Shown one piece after another: positions 7,675-14,144 of a stretch of DNA of 14,249 nt (positions are counted from its first letter, which is position 1; every line of letters starts with the position of its first letter). Made by a program: the position numbers and the translations under genes. This DNA comes from an uncultured Clostridia bacterium (GTDB lineage Bacteria > Bacillota > Clostridia > Christensenellales > Aristaeellaceae). The DNA lies in assembly GCA_946615495.1 (NCBI GenBank), contig CAMOHY010000028.1:1-14249 (forward strand), given 5' to 3'. The notes beneath the pieces were generated by a model, which was given only the letters and a program-made list of their open reading frames with translations, was not told where the DNA came from and searched no databases.

Positions 7675-9243
7675 TTACCGGCGCAAATTCGCCTGCTTTT
7701 TGAGGAAACGCCTGTGCATCTGTTTGCGGGACTGATACCCCAGCGCCAGGAACAGCACAAGCACCACCACGCTCACACCAATGAGAAAATGGTTCTGGTT
7801 GTTCAGGTTGGCAACGAAGCGGTAATACTCGTTTCGCTTATAATCAAATTCTCTGTCGAAGGTCTGGGGGGTATAAACGAGGAAACGCTGCTCGTCGTTT
7901 ACCAGGAGGGTGTTTTGATCCCAGGTGAGGAAGAAGCCGTCGTTGGTATACGCGGCCTGATCCATCCCCCACAGGCTCTGCATGGGGATGGGCGCGTTTC
8001 TGGCTGCTTCGATGACGGAAAGCAATTGCTCATCCTCCGTCATGCCAAGATCCAGATACACAGCGGTGGCACACCGGGCCAGGTGGCTGACGCCCGTTTC
8101 ATCCAGCTTGACGGCTGGCACGATCTGCTGGCTGCCCAGGAGAAGGTAATCCATCAGGCCGTATTCCTTAGGCGCGTGGGAGGAAAAGGCGTCCATATCC
8201 GAAAGAAACAGGGTTTTGTATCTTCCCAGAATGGGCAGCAGGTCTTCCCTGAACAACCATTCTGACGGCACCTCCAGGGCCAGGGGATACACGTTTTGGT
8301 CGAGATAATTGCAGGTGATGGTGGTCAATTGCGAGGCCAACGCTTCCATTTCGATCCCGTTTTGGATGATTGGCGCGTGCAGGATCACCGCGCCGCCATT
8401 CGCCTGGGCGTAGCGAAGCACCTCGCAGAACTGCCCCATGGCGGGATAATCGCTGTGTTCGTAAATGGGCATCACGGAAATGACGAAATTCATTTTCCTT
8501 TCCACCATGTAATCCACCAGATCCCGCAGCCGGTAGGGGTCGTAAAAGGGGTAAACCGCGTCCAGCACCACATATCCGGTGTAGGTATGCATTCTGGATT
8601 CATAGGGCCACAGCCATTGGGCAATCTCCTGCTTGAAAACCTCCCTGGAAAAAGCGTCGCTGTACGCCGTCAGGGCCAGATAATGCACGTTATCCCTTCC
8701 ACCGGCCAGGGGAAGCTTTCCCCCCGCCGCGGTCAAAGCGCCGTTTTCATAAGTGGCGTTTTCCAGGGTTCCCGGATTCAAAAGGGGGATGGAATGCGAA
8801 AAAACCACCTCGTCGTCAAACGCGTATTCTCCGACCCCCATGAAGCTGCCAAGGAAACCGCCTGTTTCCTTCAGCCCGAATTCCTCCAGGCCGACAGCCT
8901 GACCCAGAACCAGCAGCTTCCCTTCATAGCCCTGAAGGATTTTTGCGTCCATCCGATTGGAGGAAACGGTGCTGCACCAAATCACCTTGTCATACTCCCC
9001 GATCAGCGGCCCCGCTTCCTCAGCTTCCACGAAATCCGCCGAATACCGGAGGGAAAGCAGCACCTTCGCAATGGCGGACAGATCGTCTTCCCCGGAAAGC
9101 TTATCCGCCTCTTCTGGATAAATTACCAGGATGTCTCCCCTGCCGGGCGGCGTGTCCCCGGAAGCATCCTCCGCCAGGGCTCCCCACCCCAGGCACAGGA
9201 TAAGCAGCAGGGTGCCAAGCCCCGCGGCCCATTTATACCTCAT
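7675..9243 (-). CDS. DUF2334/polysaccharide-deacetylase-fold protein, secreted and membrane-anchored (YdaL/PssB type)
   Basis: 522 residues. A signal peptide ends near GALA-ED (about 1-25). An N-terminal alpha/beta region (about 35-200) precedes a NodB-fold-like region (about 221-350), and a C-terminal membrane helix (about 482-505) ends in a basic tail. In the fold region YVVLDAVYPFYDP, MNFVISVMPIY and GGAVILHAP match the strands of DUF2334, with Asp228 and His289 where metal ligands are expected. The usual second histidine a few residues on (as in HGxxHQ) is not visible, so activity may be altered or lost. YdaL and PssB occupy the same slot between the degenerate GGDEF protein and the synthase. 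The start is the ATG at 9243 with AAGGAA seven bases upstream, not the TTG two codons earlier, which lies too close to that site. It overlaps the preceding gene by 11 bases, implying coupled translation. Whether it trims, deacetylates or only scaffolds the polymer is open. Confidence 0.85.
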   Translation of the reverse strand: MRYKWAAGLGTLLLILCLGWGALAEDASGDTPPGRGDILVIYPEEADKLSGEDDLSAIAKVLLSLRYSADFVEAEEAGPLIGEYDKVIWCSTVSSNRMDAKILQGYEGKLLVLGQAVGLEEFGLKETGGFLGSFMGVGEYAFDDEVVFSHSIPLLNPGTLENATYENGALTAAGGKLPLAGGRDNVHYLALTAYSDAFSREVFKQEIAQWLWPYESRMHTYTGYVVLDAVYPFYDPYRLRDLVDYMVERKMNFVISVMPIYEHSDYPAMGQFCEVLRYAQANGGAVILHAPIIQNGIEMEALASQLTTITCNYLDQNVYPLALEVPSEWLFREDLLPILGRYKTLFLSDMDAFSSHAPKEYGLMDYLLLGSQQIVPAVKLDETGVSHLARCATAVYLDLGMTEDEQLLSVIEAARNAPIPMQSLWGMDQAAYTNDGFFLTWDQNTLLVNDEQRFLVYTPQTFDREFDYKRNEYYRFVANLNNQNHFLIGVSVVVLVLFLALGYQSRKQMHRRFLKKQANLRR

Positions 9244-10099
9244 AAGCAAATTCCTTTTCCACTTCGCTGATAAACTTCATGGCGTCTTTTCCAAGGCTTG
9301 ATTCATATTCCTTGAAAACTACGCTCACCTCCACGTTCAGTGTCTGCCCCGCCAGGGAGGGAACCATGTTTTGCTGCTGCACCACGGAAATGATGCGCTG
9401 CTTCACGATCGGCGCGCCTGCCGCCACGCTGAAATAGATAATGCCCAGCGATCCATTCTCATCTATGGAAAATACCCTGTCCTCCAGGCGGAGGGCGTGC
9501 TGCACCGTATCCGCCAGGATATGGCGCAGGTCGTTGAACTGGGTGCGGGTGAGCACCTTTTTGATTTCCTCCGCGTACCTCAGCCTGACCATCATCAGCC
9601 CCATGCTGGTGCCGTTGCGTTCGCTCAGCGCCATGTACCTTCTCAGGGAGCCCACCATGCTGCGCAGGTTTTCCATGCCGGTCACGGCGTCGATTACGGT
9701 CAATTCATCCAGGCGCTTGTTTAAAATGCCGTTCAGGCCTTCGATGGTGGAATAGAAGGAAATAAACAGCGTCACGCCCCCCAGGGACATACCCAGCAGC
9801 GCCGGCCAGAGAAACGCCGTCCATTCGATTGGCACGCTGTACGCCAAGCGGTTATAGAGCTTATATGCAGTAAACGCAAGCAGAGTCAGCGCCGTGAGCA
9901 CCGTGCCCGCCACCCGCGCCCGTAGCACCGTGAGCAGCGCGGAAAACATCATGGCCAGCATCATAACCACTTGCTGATAAATGAGCGCCTTTTCGGAAAA
10001 GCCGGTAATCAGGGCCGCGCCCAGCATGCTGAGCATAAACAAAAGAATGCCCAGATCCTGGAATAAAATCGTCCTGCTGGCCGATGTATTCTTTTCCAA
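9233..10099 (-). CDS. Membrane protein with degenerate GGDEF domain and intact I-site, probable c-di-GMP receptor (YdaK/PssE type)
   Basis: 288 residues. Four predicted membrane helices fill about 10-115 and a GGDEF-fold domain fills about 125-288. The domain entry reads DAVTGMENLRSM (137-148), a variant of the D-x-LTGLxNRR motif. The active-site loop is DENGS (213-217) instead of GGDEF, so cyclase activity is not expected. The inhibitory-site motif RLED (204-207) is intact and lies exactly five residues before that loop, the canonical spacing for c-di-GMP binding. B. subtilis YdaK and Listeria PssE have this design and act as c-di-GMP receptors that activate their polysaccharide synthases; length also agrees with YdaK. 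The start is TTG, with AGGAGG nine bases upstream that also covers the end of the preceding gene (stop at 10104). The weak start codon may set a low level of this sensor. The role is inferred from motifs and conserved context. Confidence 0.88.
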   Translation of the reverse strand: MEKNTSASRTILFQDLGILLFMLSMLGAALITGFSEKALIYQQVVMMLAMMFSALLTVLRARVAGTVLTALTLLAFTAYKLYNRLAYSVPIEWTAFLWPALLGMSLGGVTLFISFYSTIEGLNGILNKRLDELTVIDAVTGMENLRSMVGSLRRYMALSERNGTSMGLMMVRLRYAEEIKKVLTRTQFNDLRHILADTVQHALRLEDRVFSIDENGSLGIIYFSVAAGAPIVKQRIISVVQQQNMVPSLAGQTLNVEVSVVFKEYESSLGKDAMKFISEVEKEFAYEV

Positions 10100-10103
10100 A
10101 GCC

Positions 10104-11633
10104 TTATTCCTCCTCGCTGAGAATCTTCAGCCGATGCAGAATTTCCGCGATGAACAAAAGCAGCATGCCGTCGATGCAAACACCGAAAAGCATCTGATAC
10201 CGCTCCAGTTCCGCCGTGCCGCTTAAGCAGATCACGGCGGACAAATGCGCGATCCCCGTCAGCGCCAGCATCAAAAAGGTATCCAGCATGATCTGCCTTT
10301 CCCGGAAGGTAAACTTGATATCATGGGCCATGAGCCCCCGCCGCTTCCGGAACAGCGCCCAGTATACGCCGCCGAGGATGGCCAGGAAGCCCAGAGTCTG
10401 GGGCAGGGAATTCGCCTTGAAATTGCTGTAAAAGGTGAGCTGCCCATTGGTCATGCGCTCCGGGTATTGCAGGCCGCTTTCATAATTGCCCACGTAGCCC
10501 CGCATGGGATGAAACGAAGCCCGCACGCCCGTTTCCAGAAGGCCCGCGAAGGCAAGGGGATGCCTGACATAGTGAAAGATGATGGAGCCCAGGGAATAGC
10601 GGCTTAAAAAGCTTCGCTGAATCTCCGGCTCCCCGGCAAGGGCGTAGGGGTAATCGCTGTAGCTGGACATATCCGTCAGCGTTTCAAAGCGCGGCTCAAT
10701 GCCGAATTCTTCCAGGGTTTTTTCCGGGTTGTTGGAGCGGAGCAGCACCCCGTTGGTCATGGCGTGAAGCTTGGAGGCTTCCGTAAAACGGGTGCTTCCC
10801 GCCGTGGCGCTCACGATGGAGGATACCAGCATCACCACCGCGCAGACCCCCGCGATCACAGAGGTTTGAGCCGTTCTGTCCTCCATCATGATCATGCGCG
10901 TAAAGTACATCGTGAACACCAGCCCTGCGGCGGCGCAATGGCTTTCCGAAAGGGTCAGCGCGCAGCCGGAAACGAGGAAACCGAATAAGCCGGCGTGGGT
11001 CCATCTTGCGTCCTTGTGCTGCAAAGTCATGGAAAAGCCCACGCAGTAAATCATGCAGATCTGCCACAGCGCATCCGGGTATAGGCTGTTGAAATAGGCC
11101 GTTGCCGCCGCGTCCCCGAAGAAAAGCGCCCCCAGGATCACCAGGAAGGTGGCTTCCGCTGCCACCTTGACCCGCGCCGCAATGCCCCGCAGGGTCACAT
11201 ACACGGCAGGCAGATACAATAGGGTATAAAACCCGGCCAGAAAGCGGATATCGAACAGGTTGTCGCGGGTGAACTGGTCATCCACCCACATGGCAAAGCG
11301 GATCAGCGACCGGTGAACAGACAGGCCGGAAGGCTGGTACAGGGAATGCAGATACACCCGGACAAAGTAAGCCCCAGTGGGATAAGCCAAATCCTGCCTT
11401 CTGTATCCCAGCCCCGTGCCCTGCAGAATCCCGGTCAAAGACCCGTCATCCGCAACGCCCACAAAGGGGGGAATGAACAGAATGAAAGCCAGCATCGCCA
11501 GCACCAGCGCCGTGCCCGTAAGAGCCGCCACATTAGGAGAATAGACCTTGCTCAGCCGCAGATTGTAGGCGTGGAACGCCCTGCGGAAAAAGTTCGCAAA
11601 CCGGGCAAACGGATTTTCACACTTTTTTTCCAT
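10104..11633 (-). CDS. Polytopic membrane protein, GT-C/WsfD-like putative glycosyltransferase
   Basis: 509 residues with about ten hydrophobic segments and a short basic N-terminus. After the first helix the outer loop begins FVGVADDGSLTG, an acidic motif placed like the catalytic loop of GT-C enzymes. YFNSLYPDALWQ, after a later helix, resembles the FNS-x-Y-x-E/D pattern in Gram-positive hexose-transferase-like membrane proteins (WsfD group). A soluble loop of roughly 120 residues lies in the second half. These similarities are weak, and no closer family is recognised. No counterpart is known to me in the five-gene yda operon, though listerial pss has a membrane protein near this position. 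The preferred start is the ATG at 11633, two bases after the upstream stop and nine after GGGGA; the ATG at 11648, overlapping the upstream gene by 13 bases, is the alternative but lacks a clear ribosome site. A role in polymer decoration, lipid-linked sugar use or transport is inference. Confidence 0.75.
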   Translation of the reverse strand: MEKKCENPFARFANFFRRAFHAYNLRLSKVYSPNVAALTGTALVLAMLAFILFIPPFVGVADDGSLTGILQGTGLGYRRQDLAYPTGAYFVRVYLHSLYQPSGLSVHRSLIRFAMWVDDQFTRDNLFDIRFLAGFYTLLYLPAVYVTLRGIAARVKVAAEATFLVILGALFFGDAAATAYFNSLYPDALWQICMIYCVGFSMTLQHKDARWTHAGLFGFLVSGCALTLSESHCAAAGLVFTMYFTRMIMMEDRTAQTSVIAGVCAVVMLVSSIVSATAGSTRFTEASKLHAMTNGVLLRSNNPEKTLEEFGIEPRFETLTDMSSYSDYPYALAGEPEIQRSFLSRYSLGSIIFHYVRHPLAFAGLLETGVRASFHPMRGYVGNYESGLQYPERMTNGQLTFYSNFKANSLPQTLGFLAILGGVYWALFRKRRGLMAHDIKFTFRERQIMLDTFLMLALTGIAHLSAVICLSGTAELERYQMLFGVCIDGMLLLFIAEILHRLKILSEEE

Positions 11634-11635
11634 GC

Positions 11636-13264
11636 TCACATTCCCCATGCCGCAGGCTTTTCATCCGCCCAGGCGTTTGCCAGCAGCGGGATCAACTGGT
11701 CGAAGGCGTGCGCCGCGGCGCCTTTTTGCGCGTAAGCGCCAAAAAGCGCGTCGCTGGCATCCAGGATCAGTAGCCGGTCCATGCGGCGCAGCGCCAGTTC
11801 AAAGGCGCTTTCGTCCCCTTCCTCCCTGGCGATCAGGGCGGCCAGGCCCCATACCGCTGTGGAATGGTATTCAAAGCCCTTCACAGCCGTGCCGTCCACG
11901 TGATACCGGGCCGCCAGGTCTCCCGTTTCGATCCTGCTTTTCAAGAAAGCCCAGGCATCCGCGGGAAGCTCCTTGGCCCTGCTCAGATTCCATAGGGTGT
12001 ACAGGGCTTCCGCCGTGTTCAGCTCGTCCTGGCTGTACGATTTGGTGGCGTAATCATAAGAAGCATAGTAGAAAGGAAAACCGTCTGAAATTCTGCCGCC
12101 GGGCAAAATCTCCTCCGCCTTTTCAAGCACCGGAACAAAGCCCTCCATTTCCCCGGCGAGCTCCCGCAGGCTCGCGATATCCAGATAGCAAAGAGAAATG
12201 GTCTGCGCCTGGCCTTCTCCATTCAGCGAAGCGTAATCCACCAGGCCACCCTGATCGTTTACGCACAGGCGCAAAAGCGCTTCCGCTATGTCCCGGGCCG
12301 TTTGGTCATAGGCTTCGCTGCTCCACTTTTCACCGGCTTTCCGTAACGCGCAAATCAGGCGAAGATCATCCAACGCGGCGTTCACAAGGGCTTTCTGCCC
12401 TTCAGATACGTACCAGGCGGCCAGGCTGTTTTCCAGCATGTCGGACCGGATAAAGGAAAGCGTTTGATCAAACAGCGCCTGATCGTCCTTCATCAAAGCG
12501 TAAAGCAGCATCAGCCCCTGGCTTTCGCTGAGCACATCCTGGCCCGAGGGGGATTCGCCGCTGTTTGCCGTGCTGGTATAGACGCCCCCCCGCTGGCTGG
12601 ACAGCCGCTCCCTGATGAAAGAAAGGCCCATGCTGGCGCGGCCCTGCAAAGCCCGTTTCAGCAGCCCTTCACACTCTCCCGGGGTCAGCGCTCCGGCGGC
12701 GAAGGAGCGCGCCGCGCCTTCCCGATCCAGCACCACAGCGGAGGGGATTTCCTGAAAGCCCCAGGAAATGTATACCTTTTCATCGGCGTCATAAACGATT
12801 GGCGCGCTTCCCTTCGCCTGGGCGATTGTATGTTGCGCCGCTTGCACGCTTTCCTTGCTTCTGTTCAGCCTGTCGGCCAGCACCAGTTTCACATGGTATT
12901 GTTCTGCCAAGGCTTCCATCTCTGCGATATACCGCAGCTGGTTTTCGCAGTCCGGGCACCAGCTGGCCCAGAAAATCAGCCAAAGGCCTTCTTTTCCTTC
13001 TTCCATGAGATCTGAAAGCGGAATGGGATTTCCCGCCTCATCCTCAAATACCGCTTCCGGCGGCAGGCAACCGACGGCCAGGTTTTTCGGCAGATAATCC
13101 TCCGGCATGGAAAGCGCCTGACGGGAAGGAGCGTCCGTTTGCGCCGGCGCATCCGCAGCCAGATTTCTCGCCAGCAAACGCCTGCCCAGCAGAATCCACA
13201 TCAGCGCGATCAATACCGCTAACGCGGCTATCATCAAAATGAGCGTTTTTTCCACGCGGCTCAT
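11636..13264 (-). CDS. Membrane-anchored thioredoxin (TlpA-like) and GH8-like glycoside hydrolase fusion (YdaJ/PssZ slot)
   Basis: 542 residues. One N-terminal membrane anchor (about 6-27) is followed by a thioredoxin-fold domain (about 60-205) with the active site WASWCPDC (Cys103, Cys106) and a cis-proline motif EIPSAVVLD (Pro174). An alpha-helical domain (about 215-542) resembles GH8: VLSESQGLMLLYAL (244-257) matches the SEGQGYGM motif with Glu247 in place of the general acid, and AALDDLRLICAL (296-307) matches the A-x-D-x-D-x-x-IAxAL motif. The catalytic base cannot be placed with certainty. YdaJ and PssZ, GH8-like proteins of related operons, act on the polymer made by the locus; the redox domain is an addition. 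Both domains would face outside. The start is uncertain: this ATG has only AAGGAA directly against it, a GTG three codons on sits nine bases from that site, and a strong AAGGAGG at 13303-13309 points to a CTG at 13294. Confidence 0.85.
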   Translation of the reverse strand: MSRVEKTLILMIAALAVLIALMWILLGRRLLARNLAADAPAQTDAPSRQALSMPEDYLPKNLAVGCLPPEAVFEDEAGNPIPLSDLMEEGKEGLWLIFWASWCPDCENQLRYIAEMEALAEQYHVKLVLADRLNRSKESVQAAQHTIAQAKGSAPIVYDADEKVYISWGFQEIPSAVVLDREGAARSFAAGALTPGECEGLLKRALQGRASMGLSFIRERLSSQRGGVYTSTANSGESPSGQDVLSESQGLMLLYALMKDDQALFDQTLSFIRSDMLENSLAAWYVSEGQKALVNAALDDLRLICALRKAGEKWSSEAYDQTARDIAEALLRLCVNDQGGLVDYASLNGEGQAQTISLCYLDIASLRELAGEMEGFVPVLEKAEEILPGGRISDGFPFYYASYDYATKSYSQDELNTAEALYTLWNLSRAKELPADAWAFLKSRIETGDLAARYHVDGTAVKGFEYHSTAVWGLAALIAREEGDESAFELALRRMDRLLILDASDALFGAYAQKGAAAHAFDQLIPLLANAWADEKPAAWGM

Positions 13265-13302
13265 TTCCTTGCTGCATTTTTCTTTCAGTTTCAGCGCCGC
13301 TC

Positions 13303-13309
13303 CCTCCTT
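13303..13309 (-). promoter_or_regulatory. Strong Shine-Dalgarno site far from the annotated start
   Basis: The minus strand reads AAGGAGG. It is 38 bases from the ATG at 13264 but exactly eight bases from an in-frame CTG at 13294, which would add ten residues (Leu-Lys-Leu-Lys-Glu-Lys-Cys and so on) to the thioredoxin-GH8 protein. Either initiation is non-canonical or the site is fortuitous. Confidence 0.45.
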
Positions 13310-13373
13310 TCCTGACGCTATTTGGCAGATTCATTCTTACGGCAGACAAACTGAAGCTTAGAACTTGGAACTC

Positions 13374-13383
13374 GGTATATACC
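13374..13383. promoter_or_regulatory. Palindrome GGTATATACC, possible operator or -10 region
   Basis: A 10-base perfect inverted repeat lies mid-way in the intergenic region upstream of the biosynthetic genes. It could be half of a regulator site or a promoter element. The evidence is a single short palindrome, so the call is weak. Confidence 0.25.
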
Positions 13384-13422
13384 AGGCAGCAAAGGGATCA
13401 TGACTGAACAGATACCAAGTAA

Positions 13423-14058
13423 CTATTTTTCCCTCGTAAACTCTCGCAGTATCAACTTCTCCAAGCGCTCCACTTCCTTTTCTGGGTTTGTTTTTTCCGA
13501 AATATATATCAGCCCTATCGCGTAGCGCGTCACGGCGGCCAGCATGATATGGAAACTGCTGGAGAACATTTCTTCTTCGGAAATTTCCGTGTTCAATGTG
13601 CCGTCCTGCTTACCGCGCTCATACATCTCATGAAAGGCTTTCTTGAGCTCATTGACCACATTGATATAAGGCTGCATGTGTGCCAGAGCGTCTTTTTCGT
13701 TTCTCACGAAGCTGTTGAAATAGTAGCTGAACCGCAGAATATCGCTATGATTCCGGTACAGGTCAAGGAAGGAATCCAGAAAATGCTTGAGGTACTCCGC
13801 GCCGGTCATTTTCTGAATATCCTTTTCGTCGATCATTTCGTCATACTCTTTGATGTATTCCTCCCATTTCCAGGTGGCAATGGCAATGACCAATTCAAGC
13901 TTGCTGTTGAAATAGCGGAAGATGGTAGCTCGCCCAACAATACTGGCATCCGCGATTTCCGGAAGCGTGACAAGCTCAATTCCACGTTCCGCGTAAAGCT
14001 TAAACCCCTCTTCCATGATCGTTCTGCGTGTGATTTCTTTTTTCTTTTCTCTTACCAT
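13423..14058 (-). CDS. TetR/AcrR-family transcriptional regulator
   Basis: 211 residues, the usual TetR length. The N-terminal DNA-binding domain shows TLPEIADASIVGRATIFRYF (31-50), the helix-turn-helix pattern of the family, followed by the SKLELV motif that ends it. The C-terminal part (about 60-211) is helical, as expected for the ligand-binding and dimerisation domain; its ligand cannot be predicted. The start is the ATG at 14058 with GAGGGG six bases upstream; the open frame continues up to 14208 but the extra residues overlap the promoter and are rejected. The gene has its own consensus promoter and a nearby inverted repeat, consistent with autoregulation. It lies 158 bases before the polysaccharide genes, in the same direction and with no terminator between, so it may both control and co-transcribe with them. 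Its sequence is visibly more AT-rich than the downstream genes, suggesting a separate origin. Confidence 0.92.
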   Translation of the reverse strand: MVREKKKEITRRTIMEEGFKLYAERGIELVTLPEIADASIVGRATIFRYFNSKLELVIAIATWKWEEYIKEYDEMIDEKDIQKMTGAEYLKHFLDSFLDLYRNHSDILRFSYYFNSFVRNEKDALAHMQPYINVVNELKKAFHEMYERGKQDGTLNTEISEEEMFSSSFHIMLAAVTRYAIGLIYISEKTNPEKEVERLEKLILREFTREK

Positions 14059-14084
14059 GATTTTCCCCTCGTATAATTTGATAC

Positions 14085-14100
14085 TCACAAACCAATGTGA
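14085..14100. promoter_or_regulatory. Candidate TetR operator, inverted repeat
   Basis: The minus strand reads TCACATTGGTTTGTGA: five-base arms TCACA/TGTGA around a six-base spacer. It lies between the -10 box and the start of the tetR gene, just downstream of the predicted transcription start, where a bound repressor would block transcription. With one extra base on one side the symmetry extends to ATA/TAT. Operator function is inferred. Confidence 0.45.
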
Positions 14101-14115
14101 TATGTATCGTCTCAT

Positions 14116-14144
14116 ATTATACGTTGAGGTTTCAATATTTGCAA
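14116..14144 (-). promoter_or_regulatory. Sigma-A promoter of the tetR gene
   Basis: The minus strand carries TTGCAA (14139-14144) as -35, a 17-base spacer, and a perfect TATAAT (14116-14121) as -10. Transcription would start near 14109, giving a leader of about 50 bases before the ATG at 14058. This is the only consensus housekeeping promoter I can find in the window and may drive the whole cluster. Confidence 0.8.

Larger units (their letters stand above)
13265..13422. other. Intergenic region between tetR and the biosynthetic genes
   Basis: 158 bases without a gene. Read on the minus strand it contains ACTTGG (13413-13418) with CCAAGT (13362-13367) about 45 bases on, a 10-base perfect palindrome GGTATATACC (13374-13383), and a strong Shine-Dalgarno (13303-13309). 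The palindrome contains a TATATA that could serve as a -10 box, but no convincing -35 lies 16-18 bases upstream. There is no terminator-like hairpin with a T run after tetR, and no match to the conserved core of a GEMM c-di-GMP riboswitch. It may be a leader or a regulated weak promoter. Confidence 0.5.

Noticed and set aside
8296..9270. Plus-strand open frame of 324 codons
   Set aside because: It lies opposite the DUF2334 gene and shows no domain, signal or start context.
13265..13422. Possible c-di-GMP riboswitch ahead of a c-di-GMP-linked operon
   Set aside because: I cannot find the conserved GEMM core or the paired stems with tetraloop-receptor pattern; a covariance-model search would settle it.
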